A stretch of DNA of 28,964 nt, from the NCBI RefSeq assembly GCF_019649055.1, contig NW_026570613.1:1-28964 (forward strand), in the 5' to 3' direction. The position numbers and the translations under genes are program-made. Source of the DNA: Paramacrobiotus metropolitanus (taxonomy: Eukaryota > Tardigrada > Eutardigrada > Parachela > Macrobiotidae). The notes under the pieces were generated by a model that was given only the letters and a program-made list of their open reading frames with translations, was not told where the DNA came from and ran no database searches. Below are positions 10,153-17,356 of this stretch, piece by piece; within the stretch, counting starts at the first letter, position 1; each line of letters starts with the position of its first letter.

Positions 10153-10560
10153 ATGGATGATTTCTATATCACCTTGACATCTGATAGTGGCATTGGAAAC
10201 ACGGCGTCGGAATTCGTTGTGCTTTTACCGAGTTATGTTCAGCTACTGCGAGAATTTGAAGTAGCACTGTGCTACTTACAGTGTCCAAAACCCCGATCGA
10301 TAACTCGTGACACCTTGTGCGTGTTTAGCGACTTGGTTCGCAGCCAAGTGTTTAACAGAACACGCGTTTCTCTATTGGCTGTTTTATCTCGAAAAAGTGT
10401 TGCAGACGGAAGCGCATTCGTTCCTTCATCTTTGAAATATATCAGCGTTGAGAACACTCAGTTTGATCGCATTTCAGTCTCGATCACCAGTTTAGATGGA
10501 GAGTCTGTTGAATTTGAGAAAGGTGTTTCAGTTTTGCAATTACATTTTCGCCGTAAATAA
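10153..10560 (+). CDS. Minor capsid/penton-like (PX-type) Polinton protein, 135 aa
   Basis: An intact ORF. It begins DDFYITLTSDSG and continues with SEFVVLLPSYVQL then FEVALCYLQCP, a pattern recognised from a Polinton structural protein family whose members start with FYVTLPSN-like sequence and end in LHFR. This one ends LQLHFRRK. The mid part reads LCVFSDLVRSQVFNRTRVSLLAVL, again as in that family. The assignment to the single jelly-roll minor capsid (penton-like) protein is less certain than membership of the family. Its stop overlaps the start of the next gene by one base (TAATG), as expected in a cotranslated morphogenesis cluster. Confidence 0.6.
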   Translation: MDDFYITLTSDSGIGNTASEFVVLLPSYVQLLREFEVALCYLQCPKPRSITRDTLCVFSDLVRSQVFNRTRVSLLAVLSRKSVADGSAFVPSSLKYISVENTQFDRISVSITSLDGESVEFEKGVSVLQLHFRRK

Positions 10561-11072
10561 TGGATGAGATTTCAAGTTTTGCGATTCCTGCGCAAGTTTA
10601 CGTGCACCTTCTTTCACCGCAACATGGCAGCGCGGTTGGACATGTGCAGCACGGATACGGTTCGCTTGGAAATTTTTTTGGCAGCCTTGCTAGGACAGCA
10701 AAAAATATTATTTATCCTAATCTGGTTCGTCTGGGTAGAAACGTTGTTTCTGATGTTCTACAGAACAAGACAACGTTATTAGATTCAGCTCAAAATCGAA
10801 CGAGAGAAGCTGTCGGTAATATGATGTCTGATATTCAAAAAGGGCGGGGCAAAAAGCGCCGGAAACGCCGGACCACAAAATCAAAGCTCAAAGGACAGCT
10901 ACACGGAATCTTAAAAAAGAAGCGCAGACGACGCTCGCGCAAGTCCAAGCCAGCTCCTTTTACCAAACCGAAGAAGCATTCTCATAAAAGACGTAGCCGA
11001 AAACGAAGAGTTCATAAACGTTTGCGCAAGAAGAAGCGTATGCGCGTTCCGCTTTCGGGATTATTACGCTAA
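10560..11072 (+). CDS. Basic core-like protein with amphipathic N-terminal region, 170 aa
   Basis: An intact ORF overlapping the previous stop by one base. Residues about 30-70 contain a Gly-rich and amphipathic stretch (YGSLGNFFGSLARTAKNII), reminiscent of membrane-lytic or cement segments in adenovirus-type minor proteins such as pVI. Residues about 93-165 are extremely rich in Arg and Lys (KKRRKRRTTKSK, KKKRRRRSRKSK, HKRRSRKRRVHKRLRKKKR), as in adenovirus core proteins that condense DNA. It lies between two capsid genes. A DNA-packaging role is inferred from composition and context. The 3' end is 11 bp before the major capsid start. Confidence 0.7.
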   Translation: MDEISSFAIPAQVYVHLLSPQHGSAVGHVQHGYGSLGNFFGSLARTAKNIIYPNLVRLGRNVVSDVLQNKTTLLDSAQNRTREAVGNMMSDIQKGRGKKRRKRRTTKSKLKGQLHGILKKKRRRRSRKSKPAPFTKPKKHSHKRRSRKRRVHKRLRKKKRMRVPLSGLLR

Positions 11073-11083
11073 CTCTCACGAGA

Positions 11084-12410
11084 ATGGATGCTAATACACC
11101 TTTGTGTTTAAAATCGGAATTGGACCATTTTTCTTTGCCGCCTACTCAAACGGCAATCGAATCCGCGAAGTATGTTTCCTATAATCCAATAGGAAATACT
11201 TTGAACGTGGATACGATTGCTTGGGAGGATTCCGGGAACCCCAGAGGAAATGATAGATCTAGCAAACAGCACTATTTTACTGGATGTAACTGTTTTAACA
11301 ACTGCAGGAGCCGCTCCTGCCGCTGATTTGAACTGGGGCGTCGTTAACAACTTTACACGTAGCCTATTTAGCGGACATGAACTTTTATTAAACAGTGAGA
11401 CTGTTTCATCTGTTCCTTCCTTATCACATTACTCATCCTACTTCGAAAACCTATTGAATTTTGGCTCTGAAGGTCGAACACAGCTGTTAAGCTCTGGTTT
11501 TGTTTTGGACACTGCCGGAAGCTTTGACGTGAATTATATTACACTGCCTGCAGCTAATCCAAACAATCTAGTTTTGAATGATGGGTTCCTTACGCGCCGT
11601 GGCATGATCGAGGGCGGAAATTCATGGCATTTATTTATGAAATTTCCTAGTGACTTAGCGAACCAATCACGTCTTATTCCACCTAAAGTGGACTTGAAAT
11701 TAGTATTGGCACGATCGAAAGACAAGTTTGCGTTGCTTTGTCCTCAAGCGCCACTTGATTTGAAAATTGTCATAAAACGGGCAACGCTTAAACTGCGCAA
11801 AGTCAAGCTGGACCCTGAGTTTTTGTTGGCTCATGAGATTATGCTTCAAAAACGAAATGTAATGATTCCTTACGTGGAATCACATGTTCTCGAGATGACC
11901 ATCCCATCTGGAAGCAGTCATTGGTCTCGCGACGACTTATTTCGGGGAGTCATCCCTAAGCAACTTTTCGTTGCTCTAGTTTTGTCGGAGGCCGTTGGAG
12001 GAAACTTAACTCGCAACCCGTATAATTTTCAGCCCTATGAACTGAGCCAGATTATCACTTATGTCAATTCCGAACCGTTTCCTGGGAAAGCCTTAGAGGT
12101 TTCAGCTACAAACACACGCGACGGGTACCTGAGTCTCTTGGAAACAACTGGTATGATTTACAAGAACTCAACACTGGCGTTTGATCAAAAAGATTGGGCC
12201 AAAGGTTATGCAATTTTCGGTTTTAACCTTGAACCTGATATTGGAGACCACACGTGCATAAATCCTACGAAAAAAGGAGTTCTAGGATTGTCCTTATCTT
12301 TTTCGGCTCAAACGACTGCCACTCTTTCCGTATTGGTCTATTTCAATAAGAACGCCCTCGTAGAAATTGACGCACGACGGAACGTTTATTGCCCATACAA
12401 ACGTGCTTAA
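11084..12410 (+). CDS. mcp: Major capsid protein (double jelly-roll, F54H12.2-like), frame interrupted near the N-terminus
   Basis: The largest structural protein of the element. The start is ATG 11084 and the N-terminus reads ELDHFSLPPTQTAIE, then VSYNPIGN, as in the Polinton capsid family annotated in animal genomes as F54H12.2-like. Later landmarks are IPGTPEEMIDLANSTILLD, LLNFGSEGRTQLLSSG, VDLKLVLARSKDKFALL, LRKVKLDPEFLLAHE and the terminal VYFNKNALVEIDARRNVY. The frame changes by one base near 11227, about 48 codons in; from there to the stop it is open. Double jelly-roll fold is family knowledge. The protease start lies 2 bp after the stop. Confidence 0.9.
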
Positions 12411-12412
12411 AC

Positions 12413-12972
12413 ATGAATAATATCAAGCTTCTAGATATCGTGCAGCACGATAGCTGTCTTCAGAGAATATTCCTCGGAGTGTTCTCACGAGACACGCTAC
12501 CAACCGTGTCCAGTCCAAAATTTCCGCTCGCACTGATTGTGAACTCGGACAAGCACGCGGAACCCGGACAGCACTGGCTAGCTATATTTGCTAAGAACAG
12601 TAAAAATGTCGTTTTCTTTGATTCTTTTGGTAAGTCTTCTTTATTTTACGGCATGGAGTTTGACAAATTTATCTCGGAAAATTTTCCGGCTACCAATGGA
12701 CATTATCAGGAGAATCGGATCCAACTCCAACATCCTCAGTCTAAACTTTGTGGTCTCTTCTCTGTATTTTTCTTTATTACTCTTGTCGCGGTCTTACGTT
12801 ACGTGAAATTGTAAATAAGTTTGAATACCCCAAAAGACTGCAATTCAATGATAAAATGCTGTATGCTTTTGCTAAGAGGAAATTGCATGTGTGTAAAAAC
12901 CCTCGAAAATGTTTGAAGCATATGCCGAAAAAGCAGCAATATTCTCTGCCTATGTATAAGGTTATCTATTAA
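12413..12972 (+). CDS. Adenain-like cysteine protease, frame interrupted
   Basis: A maturation protease of the adenovirus protease (C5) type, expected to process capsid precursors. Catalytic residues are visible at family-like positions: His54 in PGQHWLAIF, Asp70 in VVFFDSFG, Gln109 in HPQSKLCG and nucleophile Cys113. The frame changes at a T-run near 12760-12775, just after the catalytic Cys. The C-terminal part then continues in another frame with YYSCRGLTLREIVNKF and a basic tail ending MYKVIY. Start at ATG 12413, 2 bp after the capsid stop. This is the last gene of the plus-strand structural cluster. Confidence 0.88.
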
Positions 12973-13055
12973 AATGCGGAAAAGAACGTCGTTTGGTTCC
13001 GGAATTTATTTGACTCTTAAACACTTGAACACACACGACAGTTTGCATATCTCGG

Positions 13056-13132
13056 AAAAATTCGATTTTGGTAGGCAATACAATCAACAGAGTTGCTTTG
13101 TTAACATAGATGCACACCAAAATCGAAATTTT
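13056..13132. repeat. Inverted repeat element between convergent genes, copy 4
   Basis: Left arm AAAAATTCGATTTTGGTAGG (from 13057), right arm ATGCACACCAAAATCGAAAT (from about 13110). It separates the plus-strand protease from the oppositely oriented minus-strand cluster and overlaps the 3' end of the minus-strand gene, a position suited to a two-way transcription end signal. Confidence 0.8.
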
Positions 13133-13886
13133 GATGATTTAGCCAAAATGTTTCCAGTTTTTCGAACCGTAACTGGGGTGGCTTTGCTTCTTCGTTTGCC
13201 ACTGCTGTTTCGTTCTGGCGTATTAAAAGAAAAATCGGAAGGTTCAAAATCTAAATATGCTCTACGACGCTGCATATTCGGCAATAACGTAGCCGGCGCA
13301 TTGCAGCTTTTCATTGCCTCGAATACTTCTTCTATTCCATTTGGAGGAGTTTGTGAAGGTCCTGGATTTGTAGGTGTAGTTAGCCAACGGATTAAATCCA
13401 CAACGTTCGTACCGTTTTTCAAAATCCCGTTTACTGCAAGTTCCAGGTTTTTCCCAATTGAAAATGACCGTACTCTTGTAAGTGCGTTAGCAAATGGCGT
13501 GCGTTGTTCTGTTGCTTCTCTGGTAGTAGAAAAACCACTCTATCTGTGGACTTATCGCTACCATGCGTTGCAGCATCAGTTTCGTCGAAAGGATGCTGCG
13601 CTGGATGCTGCTGCATAGGCAGTGTAGCCTGTCCTATATAATTGTTGTACCGTTCCATAGCGTCGCTATGGGCATTTAAACGCTGTCTGCTAGTCATTGT
13701 CGGATTCTGCAGTGAGTTTGTCATATCTCGGTATGACTTGGTCAATGGACTCGCATAATAGTCCAGATGAGCATGTGTAGGCTGTACAGGCACGGGAGAC
13801 AGGCTTCGGGATTTCCTGACAGCACGTAGCTGTTCTTCATTTAACAAAACATTCGTCGTGCCATTTTCAAGCGTTTCCCAAAACAA
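13084..13886 (-). CDS. Conserved Polinton protein of unknown function, frame interrupted
   Basis: Starts at ATG 13886 (MFWETLENG), overlapping the end of the gene upstream by about 20 bp. The first 100 residues are Ser/Pro/Gln-rich and probably disordered. Residues about 115-150 read FLLPEKQQNNARHLLTHLQE, followed in another frame by NGILKNGTNVVDLIRWLT and GIEEVFEAMKSCNAP. This order (helix, linker, NIVDL-like motif, helix) matches a small Polinton protein family I recognise but cannot name. The frame changes near 13432-13445. The last codons run into inverted repeat copy 4, so the natural C-terminus may differ. Confidence 0.6.
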
Positions 13887-14196
13887 AATTAAGCACAGGA
13901 GGCAGGATTAAAGACAATAAAGCAAAGCCTTTTGCTAACAGAAAACTTCGTTTAGTTTTTCTGGACACAGACTTTTTAGACAATAACTTTAAATAGGGCA
14001 ATAAACGTCGAACTCGTTGAGCTTTCGATGATTCAGAAACGGGAACCGTGCCTTCAACAATCTGGAGAGCACATTCAGAAATGGCATCAATCAAAGTGTC
14101 TTCCGAATTTTTAATAATCGCTTTCGCAAGTTTCGGCTTGCTCTTAGCTATTGATGACAATAAATCAATATTGGAAACGGTTTTACTTCGCTCCAT
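13867..14196 (-). CDS. Small conserved Polinton protein, 109 aa
   Basis: An intact minus-strand ORF from ATG 14196. Recognisable family features are DLLSSIAKSKPKLAKAIIKN, an acidic helix with SECALQIVEGTVPV, and a basic stretch followed by a hydrophobic C-terminus (LLAKGFALLSLILPPVLNFV). Similar 100-120-aa proteins are common beside ATPase genes in Polintons; their function is not known to me. The final hydrophobic segment could insert in a membrane. Its start shares bases with the ATPase stop, and its end overlaps the next gene, so the cluster is tightly packed. Confidence 0.7.
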   Translation of the reverse strand: MERSKTVSNIDLLSSIAKSKPKLAKAIIKNSEDTLIDAISECALQIVEGTVPVSESSKAQRVRRLLPYLKLLSKKSVSRKTKRSFLLAKGFALLSLILPPVLNFVLGNA

Positions 14197-14888
14197 TATG
14201 CCGGTAGATAAACTTCGGTATAGCCAGGAAAGTTCTCTCCGAAGATCGACGATTTCAGCCGATATCGATCGCTTATATTGTGTTGCAAATCAATTACAAT
14301 ATAACCAAAAGGCTTCTCAAAAGCGGCCGTGACGGCTTCCATGAAATAATTAAGTTTATTAGGAAAAAGTTGGCGTCCTAAGATTTGTAGTTGCTGTCGG
14401 TCCTGAGGATTTTTAAAACAAACAATGACTTTAGCGTTTAGCCGTATATCTCGACCAAAACTCTGCTTAAAAAACAGATTTTGTGTCAGATAGATGACCG
14501 TTGTATTGGAATGGCGTCCACCGTTGCAAAATAGTTGGGCAACGTGTTTGCTCGTTTTTTCTTCTAGGTGTAAGTCGTCAATCACACAAACATTAACTTG
14601 TTTTTTATCAAAAAAATTCGGCTTTGAAATTTCTTCTGGCAAACCTTCGATAAAAGTAATTGGAAATCCTTCCTTTACAAGTTGATCGTATAAGGACTGA
14701 TACTGCTTATAAAACCAATAAACCCGTTCCGGAACTTGCGAGAGTTTATTAAATCGGAGAATATTTGCCACAAACGTGGTTTTACCAGAACCAGAATTCC
14801 CACTGATTAACATAGAAGTTGGGTGATAAAACACATCATTCAACTGCACTTCCATTATTACGTCCGAGTAGCAAACGACGTGATTCAT
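14196..14888 (-). CDS. Genome-packaging ATPase (A32/FtsK-HerA type), 230 aa
   Basis: An intact ORF. Walker A GNSGSGKTT is at residues 30-38, Walker B VCVIDD at residues 100-105, and a downstream sensor-like YLTQN around residue 133. These are the hallmarks of the A32-like ATPases that pump DNA into capsids in Polintons, adenovirus-like and large DNA viruses. The start at 14888 overlaps the upstream membrane protein by about 50 bp; a second ATG, 11 codons in (near 14855), would shorten the overlap. It is the best-preserved enzyme gene of the element, with no frame change seen. Confidence 0.92.
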   Translation of the reverse strand: MNHVVCYSDVIMEVQLNDVFYHPTSMLISGNSGSGKTTFVANILRFNKLSQVPERVYWFYKQYQSLYDQLVKEGFPITFIEGLPEEISKPNFFDKKQVNVCVIDDLHLEEKTSKHVAQLFCNGGRHSNTTVIYLTQNLFFKQSFGRDIRLNAKVIVCFKNPQDRQQLQILGRQLFPNKLNYFMEAVTAAFEKPFGYIVIDLQHNISDRYRLKSSIFGENFPGYTEVYLPA

Positions 14889-15081
14889 TTAAAACAAACG
14901 AAATCAGAGGCATAATGATGTTGTGGATAGGAAATCGATCAGTAACTCTTAATACAATGACAGCACCTAAGCGGAAAAGTTGAGAAAACACAAACGGTAT
15001 GGCGTAAAATAGAGCCCAAATGAGTATTCCCCGCGAGTTCTTTTCCTCTACGGGAATCGGTGGTGGCGTTTCAGGGTCCAT
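14836..15081 (-). CDS. Small membrane protein, 81 aa
   Basis: A short intact ORF. After a Pro-rich acidic start (MDPETPPPIPVEEKNSRG) come one or two hydrophobic segments: ILIWALFYAIPFVFSQLF (residues about 19-36) and IIMPLISFVL. It overlaps the ATPase start in another frame. No homologue is recognised; small membrane proteins are frequent in adintovirus-like clusters. Confidence 0.5.
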   Translation of the reverse strand: MDPETPPPIPVEEKNSRGILIWALFYAIPFVFSQLFRLGAVIVLRVTDRFPIHNIIMPLISFVLNESRRLLLGRNNGSAVE

Positions 15082-15180
15082 GGTTTCTATGGATCAAAAA
15101 ATTTCAAAATTAAAAATTTGATTTCAAACCGGAAATTTCAAACTGAATTTACACAACAAAAACTTGCCACTCGTGGTGGA

Positions 15181-15933
15181 TCAGTTGGCATCGTCAAAAA
15201 TGAGTAAGTCAGCTGGCTTTCCGTCAAACTCGTCGCCCCAAGACGGATATACCGGTGGTGTAAACCCTGCAATAGTGTCCCGTTTTTCTTCCCCCAGGTC
15301 GGCTGGTTGAGTGAACGGAACACGTCCCTGTTCCAGTTTCTTCAGCTTTTCGAACTTGTCCACGCGTTGGTAGAAATAATCAAATTTTGGTGCGGGAGGT
15401 CCGATGTCATCATCGGCGTCACATACACCAGTGCATGTTTCATTCCAAGCTTTAACACCGCTCCCGTCGGGACATTCAAAAGTAATAACCTGTTGGATGC
15501 GGTAGCCGGCACTCGGGCAGGCTTTGCGCCATTTTTTCACTTGGTACTTTAGATAATTTCGCATACGACCGTGTGCCAAATCGCGAACAATAGGGCGCCA
15601 TTCTTTCCAATTTTCTTCGGTACATTTTGTTGGATTCTCTCGGAAGGCGATATTAGTGCCTTTTTCCTCTTTTGGATATAGTGCAAATGCTACTTCTCCA
15701 AGCGGTTGTTGATGGAACCAGGTTTCCTTCACAAACTGCACTCTAACACCGATTGTGAGATCGGGATAGTACTTCTGGGCGTCTTCGAAACGTGCCACCA
15801 AATCACGATAGACACCCTGTAGCATAAGAACGTCGTCCTGTTGAACAGTACTGTAGTATACGACTCCGTTCTTCATCATGCGTTCCCCAGTTCCGACGGG
15901 AAACAGAGCGTTAGCGGCGTTTTCTAAAGACAT
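15181..15933 (-). CDS. Unknown Polinton protein, about 250 aa
   Basis: The ORF is open further upstream, but ATG 15933 (MSLENAANALF) is preferred: it is the first with globular-looking sequence, and the upstream part is a low-complexity TH-rich read-through of the promoter region. Visible features are a charged, aromatic-rich body (KETWFHQQPLGEVAFALYP), a basic helix (MRNYLKYQVKKWRKACPS), several cysteines (ETCTGVCDADDDIG), and an acidic end DLLIFDDAN. No fold is recognised. It is the first gene of the minus-strand cluster and is divergent from the LRR gene, sharing the space 15934-16124. Confidence 0.65.
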   Translation of the reverse strand: MSLENAANALFPVGTGERMMKNGVVYYSTVQQDDVLMLQGVYRDLVARFEDAQKYYPDLTIGVRVQFVKETWFHQQPLGEVAFALYPKEEKGTNIAFRENPTKCTEENWKEWRPIVRDLAHGRMRNYLKYQVKKWRKACPSAGYRIQQVITFECPDGSGVKAWNETCTGVCDADDDIGPPAPKFDYFYQRVDKFEKLKKLEQGRVPFTQPADLGEEKRDTIAGFTPPVYPSWGDEFDGKPADLLIFDDAN

Positions 15934-16124
15934 TTTTAAACTCGCGTGAAAATAACGGCAAAAGTGTCCGCAGTGGCACGGTAAATCGGCAAAAGTACTG
16001 TATGTGTACGTATATGTGAGGAGGTAAGTGAACGTGTGTCCGAGTCCAATGTGTGTGTGCGTGTGTGTTTTGTCTGAATGTGCATTCAAAGTTACTTTAC
16101 TGCTGACTGAATGTTTTGTTGCAG
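15934..16124. promoter_or_regulatory. Divergent intergenic/promoter region with 5'-UTR intron
   Basis: The space between the divergent genes at 15933 (minus) and 16125 (plus). A GT-rich track (GTGTGTGTGCGTGTGTG, about 16048-16067) lies inside. On the plus strand a strong donor GAG/GTAAGTG at 16024 and an acceptor TGTTGCAG ending at 16124, directly before ATGG, indicate a ~100-bp 5'-UTR intron. No exact TATA box is assigned. Confidence 0.45.
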
Positions 16125-16772
16125 ATGGAACGCCTACTGCAAGTATTGCTCTTGCTGTCAGTAGTCAGTAGCGCGCACGGTGTATGGTCGCGCTGTCTGA
16201 ATCACTGTCAGTGCGAGCGCATCGAAGGCGTGATGAACTGTGGGGGGCGGGATTTGACTACAGTGCCTACCCCGCGCAGCCCGGAACAGTGGGTGCAGGT
16301 TATCCTGTTTCAGAGCAACCGTCTGTACGGTGTTCCGTATGCTGCACTCAGCCGGTATTTTCCGCGACTCCGCCTTTTCGACGCACGTGGCAATCCGGTT
16401 CTAGAGTGTACGGAACCGTCGACCGTTAACTTTACGGTCTTGTCAGACTGCGGCCGTGTTCCCTTCACAGCCACGCCAAAGGTTCCGCTGAACACCACGG
16501 ACATGGGCACGGGTTTATCGCCCACCGGGACAGCGTCGAGCCCAGCGGATAAGCCTCCAATGCTACTGACAACGCCAGCACCCGAGGATCATGACTCCGC
16601 AGTCAACGCCCCCAACGTGGTCTACGCCATTATCGGTGTAATCGTTGCAGCGGCGGCAATTTCAAGTGCCGTAATGTTCTTTCGACGCCGGTGCGCCGTG
16701 GCTCCTGTAGCCCACGCTATCAGTACCGAGAGTACCGAAATGTCGGTGGTTAATGAGCATACCGACCTGTAA
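16125..16772 (+). CDS. Single-pass membrane glycoprotein with LRR N-terminal domain, about 215 aa
   Basis: Start chosen at ATG 16125, directly after a splice acceptor. The order is a signal peptide (LLQVLLLLSVVSSAHGVW); an LRRNT-type cysteine cluster CLNHCQCERIEGVMNC; one or two leucine-rich repeats ending with LRLFDARGNPVLECTE; a Thr/Pro/Ser-rich stalk with N-glycosylation sequons (NFT, NTT); a transmembrane helix (VVYAIIGVIVAAAAISSAVMFF); a stop-transfer RRR; and a short cytoplasmic tail. It should be displayed on cell or envelope membranes as a type I protein. LRR ectodomains are a host-type module and not part of the standard Polinton set, so capture from a host is inferred. Partner unknown. 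Confidence 0.8.
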   Translation: MERLLQVLLLLSVVSSAHGVWSRCLNHCQCERIEGVMNCGGRDLTTVPTPRSPEQWVQVILFQSNRLYGVPYAALSRYFPRLRLFDARGNPVLECTEPSTVNFTVLSDCGRVPFTATPKVPLNTTDMGTGLSPTGTASSPADKPPMLLTTPAPEDHDSAVNAPNVVYAIIGVIVAAAAISSAVMFFRRRCAVAPVAHAISTESTEMSVVNEHTDL

Positions 16773-16960
16773 TTACTGTACATATGCTTTTTGTACAAAT
16801 TAATTCTGATTTTGTACATACTTGTTTCTGTACAGATTCTGTAGTTTGAATCTTTGATGTCTGCTCTTCCATTTTTGATACTGTGATCTTCTGTTTTTGT
16901 GATATGTTACGTTCTGCGGTGTAAAAAAACTAATTACTGTACAGATTTTTACGAAATAAT

Positions 16961-17036
16961 AAAAATTCGATTTTGGTTGGCATCACGTTCTGGTATTGTG
17001 TTCGTAGATCAAGTTGCATACTAAAATCGAAATTTT
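16961..17036. repeat. Intergenic inverted repeat element, copy 5
   Basis: Left arm AAAAATTCGATTTTGGTTGG, right arm TTGCATACTAAAATCGAAAT, about 35 bp apart. The left copy of the tandem block. Confidence 0.85.
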
Positions 17037-17167
17037 ACATTATTCATATGTACTGTACTTATACATAGGTTGTAATGTAGGATGCAGTATTCGGTGCATT
17101 TTACTGCGATAGCGACGTATTCTGAGGTGTAAAGACATTGTTACTGTACGGATTTTTACGAAATAAT

Positions 17168-17244
17168 AAAAATTCGATTTTGGTTGGCATCACGTTCTGG
17201 TCTTCTGCTCGTAGCTCAAGTTGCATACTAAAATCGAAATTTTA
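17168..17244. repeat. Intergenic inverted repeat element, copy 6
   Basis: The same arms as copy 5 with a few substitutions in the loop only; the arms are unchanged, which suggests they are the part under constraint. Confidence 0.85.
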
Positions 17245-17356
17245 CGTTATTCATATGTACTGTATTTATACATAGAAATTATAATCTAGGATACTTCAGA
17301 GCAGTATTCGACGCATTTTCTTTGTTATTGACGCATTAATCTCTGTTTTGTTGAAG

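Larger units (their letters stand above)
16773..17356. repeat. Intergenic region with ~207-bp tandem duplication
   Basis: A block including ACTGTAC-GATTTTTACGAAATAATAAAAATTCG and inverted repeat elements 5 and 6 occurs twice, offset by about 207 bp (anchor 16961 and 17168). It lies between the LRR gene stop and the start of the histone-fold gene at 17357 and is the likely regulatory region of the latter. AATAAA strings abut both inverted repeats. Confidence 0.75.

Noticed and set aside
12974-13618. Plus-strand ORF of 214 codons after the protease
   Set aside because: It is antisense to the conserved minus-strand Polinton gene, crosses inverted repeat copy 4, and has no recognisable content.
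15934-16089. Upstream extension of the minus-strand 250-aa gene (Thr/His/Tyr-rich)
   Set aside because: It encodes a translation of the GT-rich promoter tract; the ATG at 15933 is better.
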